A DNA stretch of 64,000 bases, from the NCBI GenBank assembly GCA_019096195.1, contig JAGTXK010000273.1, positions 62,001 to 126,000 on the forward strand. Direction: 5' to 3'. The stretch's first letter is position 1; every line of letters begins with the position of its first letter. The position numbers and the translations under genes were made by a program. Below the pieces are notes generated by a model. It was given only the letters and a program-made list of their open reading frames with translations, had not been told where the DNA came from and searched no databases. The stretch is from Boletus sp. NGJ (lineage: Eukaryota; Basidiomycota; Agaricomycetes; Boletales; Boletaceae). Positions 38,070 to 48,542 of this stretch are shown here, in pieces.

Positions 38070-39590
38070 TCAGACTGCGTTGGGCGCGTCAAGCGCGTAC
38101 CGAGGCGGCGCGCTCGTATCAAGCGTAGCCTCAGGGAGCGTGGGCAATGGCACACTGTCCAAGTCCGCAAGCGACTCCTTCGACATCGATCCAGACGACG
38201 AGGCCGTGGGCGAGAACGATTCCTTCTTCACGTCCCCCAGCGCACCACCGTAATCCGGCAACGACATCCGCGACGTAAACGACACCATCGAATCGTGCTT
38301 CTTCTCCGTCTGGTGCGTGATGAGGATAGGCATCGCGCCAGAGCTGTTGCTGTAGGACGTGTTCGGGCTAGTGCTGTTGGTAGAAGAAGACCCGTGAGAT
38401 AGGGCGTCCCAGAGCGAGTTCAATTTGTGAACGTACCCATTGGCAGTCAGCGGTCCGGTGGAGAGACCAGCCCGTTTTGCGAATGACATATACGCGAGGC
38501 GATAATTCCTCCTCGCTTCGTCCGCGAACCCGAAAAAGGCAAAGAAAACGAATGCGCCGAGAACGGGGAAGAAACGACTGATCTCATCGGTGGAAATGCC
38601 TGTCGTACTTTGGCGCCATACAACAGAAGGGATTTGTTCGATCGCGCCAAAGTTGTTGTGGGCATAGCTCCAGCTCACATACGACGACATGGGAACCCCG
38701 GACACGTTTGAAACGAGGGTGTAGAGTCCCAGAGGAACGGTACAAATGACTTCAACGCCGGCGAGACCCATGAGGCGGAAATATCGGCTGGAACTCAGGT
38801 TCTTGTTGGTCGAAAGGAACTCCTTGAATTGCGCTCTTCGGATCGCGAGTTCACGAATAGCCCGGACTGCAAGATGCGATCAGAATAACATTGCCACATA
38901 TCCTCAGCGCACGTACTGCCATAGAATCCGGATACCAGAGCGATGATAACGGGCCAAGTCAGGACGAGCACATACGCCAAGGGAGTGTTCCAAATAAACG
39001 GCGTACAGCCAAACTCTTCGACAATAATGAAACGATGGGACTGAACGACGACGTCTAATAACGAGTAGGCAAACAATCCTACTTGAATTTATTGTGCACA
39101 CTCACGGAGAATCATCTCGAGCAAGGGAATGCCGAGACCAATGGCCAGATCAATCATGATATCACGTCGCTTCTGTGCACGCGTCTTCGTCACGGATTGT
39201 ACTGAGGCGATTTGGTACAGGCGACGGTTTATGCAGAGCGATGTTGCGGGGATGGCCACTGCGCCTCCAATCATCAACTTAGTGGCTGCATACTTGGTGA
39301 ACGATGCCCCCAAAAGCAAAACGGTAGAACACCTACAGATATCGCACCAGACTGGGGCCCTGTTGATCACGTCCGAATTCCAAACCACTGAATTGATGAA
39401 GAAGATCAAGCACATCAAGCCCGTCCAGATCATGTACAGGCAAGTGCCCGCATTCCAGGCTGGACAGCACGTTAGAGAGAGTACGATGTTGCGGGACGAT
39501 GAATTCACCTTCAAGATGCCATGGGAGGGGAATCATACATAGTATGAAGCCGACAAAGGAACAAGCGGAGAAAAACCAGTTCGGTACCAT
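38070..39590 (-). CDS. STE3: STE3-type pheromone receptor R1
   Basis: A seven-transmembrane GPCR that detects lipopeptide pheromone from a compatible partner. ATG 39590 gives MVPNWFFSACSFVGFILCMI then PLPWHLE. After intron 1 come AWNAGTCLYMIWTGLMC, INSVVWNSDVINRAPVWCDI, and after intron 2 KLMIGGAVAIPATSLCINRR. The next exons carry VVVQSHRFIIVEEFGC, WPVIIALVSGFYG, NLSSSRYFRLMGLAGVEV, and the family hallmark FGAIEQIPSVVWRQ. TM7 is FFPVLGAFVFFAFFGFADEA then RRNYRLAYMSF. One more intron follows TANG. The Ser-rich cytoplasmic tail ends PPRYALDAPNAV. All seven helices are present and no frameshift was seen. Confidence 0.93.
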
Positions 39591-41179
39591 CGCAACACAG
39601 TTGCGAATGATAAGATTAGGATGCAGGCGCCGACCAAGATTGAAGCGCTATCAAATGGGAAAGGACGGTGCAGGGTTATCGGTTTCTCAGGTTCTAATAA
39701 AGGTTGGGCGAGAGGATGAGTATACCCTTGTAGTCGAATTTGGATGTCCCCTTGTTTCGGGTGATATGAAGCAGATGTCATTCACCCGACCTTGCAGTCG
39801 CTGTCGTCACCGCATTCGCATCTCGACACACAAACCGACACCCGAGTTGGGATATGCACTTGTGGCCCGAAAGGGGAATGCGACAGGTGGCCCTATCACG
39901 GCACACTAAATCTGGCACTCCAACACATGGAACGATGTCCCGATGATTCATAAGATATGACAAAACATTAGGCGAAACTGACCTTAATTACCCGACTACA
40001 CAGGGGGAGTAGAACATAAATTCTCACGTCGATACTCCCTGGAAGAACTGTTCGTGACACGAGCAAACGGGTCAAGTGGCAAAGCTAGAAGATAGGAGCA
40101 GCCGACAGTCGGAGGAAACCACGCGGGTAGCATAAACCTCCATGTTCTAAGATGGGATGATCGTACGGTAAATGCTCGACCACCACCAAGGGATCCAAGC
40201 AACAAGTCTAAGCTCATGGCGACGTTACAGAATACAAGGCGTCACCATCACGTCGACTGTCGGGGAACCGTACAACGAATATGAGCACGCGGAGGACAAA
40301 GACAAGCTTTGAAAGTCACCGTGGAAGCCAGGGCCAGTCGCCCCGGCGACTGCACTAAGTAGTGATGGAAGCATGATGGTTATTCAGATGATGATAAAGG
40401 TTCAGAATCAAGTAACATGCTACCAGTTTTATGATGGCCAGACATTGAGGACAATGATAGGCGCCGGAGAGTTGCTGTTCTATTCTGGGACGGTTGCAAA
40501 CGACGGCCACAAAGGCAGTTGCTTAGCAATCCCGTCCTTGTGCGAGCTAGAGATGGCCAAAACTGTGTTTTTTGGAGTCTATGGGAAGTTACGGTATGCT
40601 ACAAATTAATCTACACGAAAGTGAGTGCTGGGGCTACGAAAGAGGGGTGCTTCTGGAACGCATCCGAGCGTGGTGCCATATACAATGATGAGAAGAACAG
40701 AAACTTGAAAGAAAAGGCAAGGAGAGGAGGGCTCGTATTGTGCTTCCTTGACCACTGTCACATAGATTGCCTAACGCTTCTCCAACCCGCATCCCAGAGG
40801 TTTCGTATGAGAGCCAGCGGTACGCGGTGTAACATGCACCGCGGGTTTGGCCCGGGGAATGGCCATGTTGAACCGACTCTATTGCTTGGGGATATATATT
40901 GTAATAAAACAGAGAAGGTGGGCGGAGGTCGAGGTCGGCGTTCGAGGCCGTAGTTCTAGGGGAAGGATGGCAGAATCGAGGGGGTATCCACTTTTGGTAC
41001 GTTGAAGATAGCGAGACAGCGAGACAGCGAGAGCGAGAAACTTTGCTAAAAATACAAAAACGACCGGAATTGACACACAAGACAAGACTGCAACCAGAGG
41101 AGTAAAATCGTTGCAAACTGATTTTCGCCAGCGTTTATCCAAAACGGAGACAAGGGGAGAGTGGAAGACGCGAATACGC
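39591..41179. other. Duplicated intergenic DNA between R1 and R2
   Basis: Much of this segment has a diverged counterpart at 42.8-44.2 kb. Shared blocks include AATTTGGATGTCCCCTTG, CGACACACAAACCGACACCC, TCTCACGTCGATA and AATACAAGGCGTCACCATC. It includes the R3-tail relic at 40700-40975. No CaaX pheromone frame was found on either strand by eye. Confidence 0.6.
40700..40975 (-). pseudogene. Relic of the 3' end of receptor R3
   Basis: This DNA is clearly related to the last coding exon of R3 at 43945-44230: shared blocks are GACCACTG-CACATAGAT, CGCTTCTCCAACCCG, GGTTTCGTATGAGAGCC and GGTCGGCGTTCGAGGCC, in the same order and orientation. Indels break the receptor frame. It is the downstream half of the tandem duplication that also produced R1 and R2. 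Confidence 0.7.
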
Positions 41180-42736
41180 TCAGACTGCGTGGGGCACGTC
41201 CGGCGCGTACCGAGGGGGGGCGCTGGTATCGAGCGTAGCCCTAGGGAGCGTGGGTAAAGGCACACTCTCCAAGTCCACAGGCGACCTCGGAAGCGATTCC
41301 TTCGACATCGATCCGGACGATGTAGCGGTAGGCGAGAACGGTTCCTTCTTCCCGTCCGCCAGCGCACCACCGAAATCTGGTAAAGATATCCGCGACGAAA
41401 ACGACACCATCGAATCGCGCTTCTTGTCCGTCTGGTGCGTGATGAAGACAGGCATGGTGCCAGAGCGGCCATGGTAGGACATATCTGGGTTGGTGCTGTC
41501 GGGAGAAATAGATCCGTGAGATCAGACGCCGCACAAATTCAAATTGTTGACGTACCCATTGGCAGTCCAAGTTCCGGTGGCGGACATGGATCCGGTGGAG
41601 AGACCAACCCGTTTTGCGACCGACACATACGCGAGGCGATAATTCCTCCTCGCTTCGTCCGCGAATCCGAAAAAGGCAAAGAAGATGAATGCGCACAGAA
41701 CGGGGAAGAAACGAGTTGTCTCAATGCTGGAAACCGACACTTGAGTCTGGTGCCACAAAACAGAAGGGATTTGTTCGATCGCGCCAAAGTCGTCGTGGGC
41801 AAAGCTCCAGTTATGATACGGTACGAGAGTGCTCGAGGTCAAGTTGAGATAAATGGAATAGCATCCGAGAGGAATGGTGCAAAGGACCTCAATGCCGGCG
41901 AGACCCATGAGGCGGAAATATCGGCTGGAACTCAGGTTCTTGTTGGCCGAAAGGAACTCCTTGAACTGCGCTCTTCGGATCGCGAGTTCACGAATGGTCC
42001 GGACTGCAAGATGTGATTAGAATAACATTGTCACATGTCCTAGACACACATACTGCAATAAGATCCGGATACCAGACCGATGACGATGGGCCAGACCCAG
42101 ACGAGCGGGTACGCCAGAGGAGTGTTCCAAGTGAAGGGCAGACAGCCAAACTCTTCAAGAAGAAGGAAACGATGGGACTGAACGACGACGTCTAATAACG
42201 AGTAAGCAAACAATCCTACTTGAATTTATTGTGCACACTCACGGAGAATCATCTCGAGCAAGGGAATGCCGAGACCAATGGCAAGATCAATCATGATATC
42301 ACGTCGCTTCTGTGCACGCGTCTTCGTCACGGATTGTACTGAGGCGATTTGGTACAGGCGACGGTTTATGCAGAGCGATGCTGCGGGGATGGCCACTGCG
42401 CCTCCAATTATCAACTTGGTGGCTGCACGGAGGGTGAGCGATGCCTCGAAAGTAAAAACTGTGGAACACCTACAGATATCGCACCAGACTGGGGCCCTGT
42501 TGATCACGTCCGAATTCCAAACCACTGAATTGATGAAGAAGATCAAGCATATCAAGCTCGTCCAGATCATGTACAGGCAAGTGCCCGTGTTCCAGGCTGG
42601 ACAACGCGTTAGAGAGAATACGATGTCTCAAGACGCTAAAGTTACCTTCAAGATGCCATGGAAGGGGAATCATACATAGTATGAAGCCGATAAAGGAACA
42701 AGCGGAGAAAAACCAGTTCGGTACATCGGGAATCAT
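41180..42736 (-). CDS. STE3: STE3-type pheromone receptor R2
   Basis: Paralogue of R1 with the same exon layout. ATG 42736 gives MIPDVPNWFFSACSFIGFIL then PLPWHLE; intron 1 precedes AWNTGTCLYMIWTSLIC. INSVVWNSDVINRAPVWCDI, LIIGGAVAIPAASLCINRR and QKRRDIMIDLAIGLGIPLLE match R1 nearly residue for residue. Differences concentrate in the extracellular parts: LEEFGCLPFTWNTPLAYPL, CYSIYLNLTSSTLVPYHNW and VLWHQTQVSVSSIETTRF. TM7 is conserved (FFAFFGFADEARRNYRLAY). The intron after TANG (GTACGT...GACAG) gives STNPDMSYHGRSG, and the tail ends PPRYAPDVPHAV. The gene appears intact and probably has a different ligand preference from R1. Confidence 0.92.
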
Positions 42737-43925
42737 CTCAACTTGGTTGTAGATGACAAGTATTGGACGCGAGGGACTGGTAGATCGAAACGCTAGCGAC
42801 TGGACAGCAGGCGACAGATGACAGGCGACAAGTAGGGAGAAAGGACCGCGAAGTATTGCGCCATTGCGATAAAACGTTTTAATAAGGGTTGGTTGAGAGT
42901 ACGTCTACGTTGTTGACAGATTTGGATGTCCCCTTGTGTAGAGTGAGAGGAAGGGGTGACGTTCGCCCGAAAATTTGAGAGCATTCCCATTTCGACACAC
43001 AAACCGACACCCAAATTGGGGAGTTCGTTTGTGGCTCGAAATAGCAAAGCGACCAGTGGCGATATCACGGCGTATCTCGAATCCGGCATTCAATGGCGAT
43101 TGAGGGCATGAGAGCATATGTAACGATGTCCCATGATCTATGAAAATCGATAGAATAGAGAGCAAGCGAACCTTACGTTTACCAAACCAAGCAGGGGAAT
43201 GTCTAACGAAGTGGTGGTGGCACGATTTCTCACGTCGATAGTAGTGCGGCTGCGGAAGCTTTGGGTGGTTTCGGAAGATATAGTTTATGAGCCACCAGCA
43301 GTGCGGGTGGAGTGGTCCCGAACCTAACGATAGAAGAGCCCCAGAGGAAACCGCATGAGGCGCACAAACGTTCGTGTTCCAAGAAATGATCATACCCGGG
43401 TAAAAGCTACCACCACCCAAGGACTACGACGAGGTGTCGTTATGGAATACAAGGCGTCACCATCCCATCGACTGTCGAGGAATCGCACGACGGATGCTGA
43501 GCGCGCTGGAGGGATAAACCTTTAGTCGCCGTGGAGGACCGCATGTACTGATGAAGTCACAAAGGTAATGACGGGGGTTCAGAATTAAGCAAGATGCTGC
43601 CAGTCGTATGTCTTATGAGGCCAGACGTGAGACATTGGAGACAATAGATATCCTCGCCGAAAGGAGGAGACAATAAGTGCGGGAGCTGCCAGCGTCATGG
43701 GACCAGAAGTCAGCAAACAAAGTAAAATACATTCACGATTTCACATTACTCGCAACGCCAACCTATCCTATGCATGCTACAAATGAACGTTAATCTACAC
43801 GAAAGCTGAATTTAATGTTCAGTACTAGGGCTACAAAGAGCAAAGTGAGTCTAAAACCAGACTCAGATGTTCCCGGAATTACCCGGCGAAAGTATTGGGT
43901 GTCACGGTGATCGAATGGTTCAAGA
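42737..43925. other. Duplicated intergenic DNA between R2 and R3
   Basis: Counterpart of the 39.6-40.7 kb spacer, with numerous indels. A 14-codon stretch ending CPLV-stop near 42931 was noted but has no start and no CaaX-like second residue, so it is not called. Confidence 0.5.
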
Positions 43926-45676
43926 CTAACATACACCAGCAGACGAAAAAAGAGGGGAGGGCAAGGGGCGCTCATGTTGTGTTGCCCTGACCACTGCCAC
44001 ATAGATCGCCCGTCGCTTCTCCAACCCGTGCCGGAGAGGTTTCGTATGAGAGCCGGCGGTACACGATCTAACGTGCACGGTGGGTCTGGTCCGGGAAAAG
44101 GGAACATCCACGTCAAACCGACTCAGATCTTCCTTGGGGATGTATCCTGCGCTCAGGGAACGACGGGGAAGACGAGTCGGAATCCACGTCGGCGTTCGAG
44201 GCCATGCGTCGGGAGGAAAAACAAGCTGATCGGGATCGAAATTGGACTCGAGTGAGTTGTGCGACGATGCGATGGCTGAAGCGCGAGATGGTGACTCAAG
44301 GGGGATCATAGCTGGGACAATGGCGGAGATCACAACGTCCTCTGGTGCGTCCTCGACGGGAGAAGGGGGCCGTGATGGGCTTGGTGTTGAACGGCGAGAC
44401 GTGTCCATCGGGTGACCGTATGCAATGAGCGTGCTGGCGGACGGAATAACCAGTGACAAATCGACCACCGTCATAGGGAGGGATGGTACAGAGGGCCTAG
44501 CAAGCATGTCAGCAATGGTAGGCTTCCGAGATCAATAATGTTTTCGCATACCCCGTTGATGATTTCTGTAAAGTGCCCTGTCCAAGCATTACACACTGGT
44601 CCGGTCTTCTCAGTAATCGCAGAGGCGAGCGGATTTGCTCCCATCCTTTGCGCACAACTTCCATCCGGCAGGCGAACAACCCAAAGTACACGACCGACTG
44701 GACCACAGTCACAGACCACTCGACTTTAAGCACAGTCCGAATGTTGTTGGTGATCGCATCAGGGCCCCATATAAGAACCTCACTCAGATGCCTCGCCATA
44801 TTCCCTATGGGAGCCAGCCCTGGAAATAGTACACCCCACATTACAACGGCGACCAAGACAGCAGAGAATGCTGCTTCTAGTAGCGCCATTGCGACGAGCC
44901 GGAGATACAAGTTCCGTGTAAGAGAGGATATTGAGCCCCTCTTTCCGTAAAACTGGACGCCATGGACAAGGAAATGACGCCAAGCAATCCCTGCGAGGGT
45001 ATATAACATCAAATCTCGGGCTTTGGAGAGAGGACAGGACGCACCAGCGCAAGTGACCGTCCCAACTGTCAGCAAAATCGGAGGTATCATGACAACAAAG
45101 ATGGCAGCAACAGTAGGATAAGTAGCAGGTCGGCAACCAAAGCCATAAAATAGATCAAATCGACGAGGTTGAACGATCAAGTCTACCAAGTATACTGTGT
45201 TTGAGTGGAGGCTACTGAAAGGTTTTGGGCAAACGTACGCAGAGCAATATACACAACTGGTAACCCAAAGCACATTAAACACTCGAATATAATACGTCGT
45301 TGTTTGGCTTGAGGTGTGGAGGGTTGACAAAAAGCAGCCAGACGTTCAAGATGGATACAGATAGATAGGCATGCCGCAGGCAGCGCAATACGCGAACCGG
45401 TAATAAAACTCGTTGCTTCGGAGGGCCACAAAGTCAGAACAAGCGATGGGCAGTAAACGTGTTGGAGATAAACTTACAAATATCACACCACACCGATGCT
45501 GTGACGTCGGTATGTTCAGCCCAGACCAAGGCATCGACCGCGTATGCTAAATTCGCAACCGACAACCATATTCCAATGGCCACAGCAGCGATGTTGCGAG
45601 CATGGAGATACCAGATCAGAGGCACAAGGCTCAACGCCGCAGAGATGAAAGACAGGATCGGGATTTCAGGATACAT
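43926..45676 (-). CDS. STE3: STE3-type pheromone receptor R3, divergent
   Basis: ATG 45676 gives MYPEIPILSFISAALSLVPL then IWYLHARNIAAVAIGIWLSV and ALVWAEHTDVTASVWCDI, the STE3 TM1-TM2 and WCDI signature. After an intron: STSFITGSRIALPAACLSIC and QKRRI-like AKQRRIIFECLMCFGLPVVY. Next exons give LIVQPRRFDLFYGFGCRPAT, IFVVMIPPILLTVG, FLVHGVQFYGKRGSISSLTR and LRLVAMALLEAAFSAVLVAV. TM7 lies around VVQSVVYFGLFACRMEVVRK. The FGAIEQIPSVVW block of R1/R2 is replaced (LSEVLIWGPDAITNNIRT). The intron phases join in frame throughout, including the last one (GTATGCG...TGCTAG), so the gene looks intact. The long tail ends PLFSSAGVC. Divergence suggests a non-mating or an old separate specificity. Confidence 0.82.
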
Positions 45677-46150
45677 GTGACAATACGAAAGGGACCAAGA
45701 AAGAGCGAAGGGGGTATCGAAAGGTGGCAGCTTCCAGGGAATCATGCTTAAAACCCCACCCCCCACGTCGTGCCGGAATACAAAGATAGCGCCACAACAT
45801 TGATTGCGCAACGGTCCCTTGCGGCCTGACAAACCCACTTCCACGCAAAGTACAAGAGCGGACGTCATCGTTCCCGAACACCTCGACACTGCTACGGTCT
45901 GAGTGATAGGAGTAAGTCCAAGAATGGCAAGTATGAAAGTAATCACCTGATATGGTACCTACAAACTATCCCATGAATTCCCAAGTTTTCCAGACTAGAA
46001 GCCTGATTTATCGGTGAAATGGATACTGATACACTCTTGAACGAACATGATGGTAGCCCTGTAAAGATACAGTGATAGGAAGGTCCGAGAGCGTGCATGT
46101 TGCGGATACGTTACCATGAAGGAGCGGCGTATGAATCTGCAGGTGGGAAA
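45677..46150. other. Intergenic region upstream of R3
   Basis: The R3 reading frame stays open upstream to about 45946 but lacks the STE3 pattern there, so I place the start at 45676. Nothing else recognisable. Confidence 0.4.
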
Positions 46151-47573
46151 CTAGGACAATGCATGTGTACGGGGAGTGTATATTTGTCCTGCAAGAAGAT
46201 AAGCGACTATACGGCGCAGCGGGAGCGTCGCAAGGTCGCCAATACGCAAAGCAAGACCAAGGCCGGGGATGTGGATGCGGAGGTAACGAGAAGACTGGAC
46301 GGGACACTTGGGCTGGAATGTTGCAACCTCGGGTATAGTCTCGAGCTTCATTGGAGTGCGAGAACGACTCATCTTCGGCAAAGAACGAGGGGATCGGGTA
46401 ACGTTGCCCCGACAACGCACCACGACCCAAGTAGGAAGGATCGGGGATAGATGTTCGATCAATGCCGAGACAAACGTGGAAATTTGGGCCATGAATCTGT
46501 AGAAAGGGGGCCGGTCGGCACGAATCTCCATTCGTTCTAACACGGCCTCGACGTTCTGTTCCAGTTTCACTAACCTTGCCTCTACGAAAGCTTTTGCAAC
46601 CTCTGCCTTCTTCTCGTGCCTACGCGATGCTATTTCCATCATCTCGATTGCGTCCTCCACGTGGTCATACATATTCGAGTTGAACGATTTGGTCTGCTTC
46701 CGTAAAGATTTAAGCTCGGCTTCCAACTGTGCAACCCTGTCCATCAGGGCCTGCATCTTCTGTGTGTCTGATGGAGGGTAGTGGATGACGGTATGCAAGT
46801 CCGTGGTGCGTTCTCGAAGTCGTTGAATGGCATGCTTCCACGGACGCATTCCAGTTGCCAGCACGAAAAGGGATAAACTGAACCACGACACAGTCGAAGG
46901 GCCAGAGAAGGAGACCATAACCGTGCGGAGGAGGGTAGCGCCAAGAAAAGGAGACACAACGGATAAGGTAAGATAGAAGATCTCGAGTGCGTGCAGTTCA
47001 GACAAAGCAGCACGATGATATCTGTCCGCAGTGGAGGCATAATCGTGTGGTGGAGTATCAAGTGCGCGGCGTGGTCTTGATGCTAGGTAAAGGCTCCAAG
47101 GGACTGAGGGGTTATCAATTTTCAACAGAGCTCACAGACGATGACGACAAGGGGGACCCACCTTCAATGAGTTGGTGGAGGTAAAAGACGAGGAGAAAAA
47201 TAAGGAGGATGTTTTTGACATAATCACTCCCAGTGAGCCAGTTTGCGATTGGGGAGAGCAGGGCGAGGACCACGGAAAGGTCGAACTCGTACCAGGCACG
47301 CTCATTGACGGCATCGGGTAACTCTGTTTCAGCCGGCACGTTTAGTTTACGCGAGAATTGGGCTGTTGGAGTTGTGGGTGGTGGTGGGGGCACCGATTGG
47401 GATGCGACAGGGTTATCTGAATCTTCGGAAGCATACTGTTCCGAGGGGGAAGAGCGGCCGTCTCTGGTTGTGGAGACGGGTTGACCGACAGTATCAGAAA
47501 AATACTCGGTGTCGCTTGTAGAAGGAGACTTTAGGTCGCCACGTCGCCTTCGCCGCATGACTGAGCCGTTCAT
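46151..47573 (-). CDS. Membrane protein with coiled coil, unknown function
   Basis: Two exons. Exon 1 starts at ATG 47573 (MNGSVMRRRRRGDLKSPSTS), is Ser/Pro-rich, then gives YEFDLSVVLALLSPIANWLT and YVKNILLIFLLVFYLHQLIE. An intron (GTGGGT...CTCAG, about 47100-47160) follows. Exon 2 has two more hydrophobic segments (LEIFYLTLSVVSPFLGATLL; VSWFSLSLFVLATGM), a long coiled coil (MQALMDRVAQLEAELKSLRK; RHEKKAEVAKAFVEARLVKL) and a final hydrophobic part before a basic tail. I recognise the layout as a conserved basidiomycete protein but know no function. The gene sits between receptors R3 and R4. Confidence 0.75.
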
Positions 47574-47925
47574 TCGTTCGCGTTGGAGAATTGTACAAAG
47601 AGGTGGGGGGGATCTAATAACTTGTGTTTCTAGTCGGAGTTTGAAGATAATGCATGTGTTTAACTTGAATATTTGCCAATGCCGGTTTGCAATGGAGACA
47701 GTGACAGGATTTGTTACAGACGTTCCCCAAGCTTGGAGAGCGTTTCCAAACTATCGGCTTCGCTCTGATTTGCTCTCAATCTCTCCAAGTTTGGCCGAAA
47801 AACGGACCCACTCGTCTACTATACAGCCAACCCGGAAACGAATCCGACGGTCGTTGCTTTTCCAAGAACGCAGGTCTCGACGACAAACGAACCAGGTTAC
47901 AAAATCCCCATCGCTATAAAAACGA

Positions 47926-48115
47926 ACACGTACCGTCTGGGGTTCCTCCTCCGCATACTATTACCGATCTGCGTTGGACACGACCTGGTGCTTGGAAGTA
48001 CCTCTGACGGATCCCTTCGGCTTCTCCGGGGCCGATGTCTTCTGACTTTTCGTCCTTTGGGCCGGGACGAGTCGTTTCGTAAACTCCGCAGCCGAAATGA
48101 ATCACAAGCATGGAG
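47926..48115 (-). pseudogene. Broken antisense copy of the RG-rich gene at 63 kb
   Basis: The reverse strand carries KSEDIGPGEAEGIRQRYFQA, against EPEDVDPEEAEEIRQRYSK in the gene starting at 63095. DNA identity is high and continues past the coding end: both read TATGCGGAGGAGGAACCCCAG then GACGGTACG, the exon end and splice donor of intron 1. The copy therefore derives from genomic DNA, not mRNA. Four extra bases (ATAG) before TATGCGG and other indels break the frame. No other exon of the gene is present. Confidence 0.8.
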
Positions 48116-48166
48116 GTATTTTTTATTTTTGTTTTTATGGAGACATTTACTACCACATTAGTTACT

Positions 48167-48378
48167 AGGCCGGTTCACGTTCAAATATTTATGCGGAAGA
48201 GGAAGACAAGTACCTACCTCATGGCTTGAGGGACAAAATATTGTCCAGCCGCATTGATTGGTGGCATGCCGCCGGTAAGCAAATTTATGATCGTGTGACT
48301 GTGCCACTGGAAAACGATGACAGTGTTAACTTACCTCCCAGTCCGATAGCAAGTATCCCCCCTTGCATTGTGCGTTAG
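48167..48378 (+). other. Orphan open segment, possible exon relic
   Basis: A 70-codon open stretch without ATG, starting just after a TAG that could be a splice acceptor (TTACTAG). It reads IYAEEEDKYLPHGLRDKI then SRIDWWHAAGKQIYDRVTVP and ends PPCIVR-stop. Composition looks coding, but I recognise no family and see no partner exon. Confidence 0.3.
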
Positions 48379-48542
48379 ATATAACGAGCTCACAATAGTG
48401 GCATGCTGTGCGGCTGTACAACAGCGGCGACTCGTCTATAATCGATCACGAACACCGACAAAGCATCGTTTGGCAACATCCGTCCGACATGCCTAAACCT
48501 GACAAGTCTCCCCGAGGTTTCTTTCTTTCTTTCCTTACCACC

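Larger units (their letters stand above)
38070..44230. repeat. Tandem duplication of a receptor unit, 3.1-3.2 kb
   Basis: Unit A (about 38070-40975) and unit B (about 41180-44230) each contain a receptor gene, its upstream spacer and an R3-tail segment, in the same order. The offset is 3110 bp at the receptor stops, 3137 bp inside the receptors and about 3215-3240 bp at the far end, so small indels have accumulated in the spacers. Parts of the receptors are almost identical while spacers are strongly diverged. Confidence 0.8.

Noticed and set aside
42888-42932. Short stretch ending CPLV-stop, a possible CaaX pheromone end
   Set aside because: No start codon, only 14 codons after a stop, proline at the first aliphatic position, and the duplicate copy at 39.7 kb reads through without a stop.
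45677-45946. Upstream extension of receptor R3
   Set aside because: Although open, it precedes TM1 and has no STE3 character; ATG 45676 fits the family start.
48349-48378. CIVR-stop as a CaaX-like end
   Set aside because: Arginine is not a usual last residue of a CaaX box, and the frame has no ATG.
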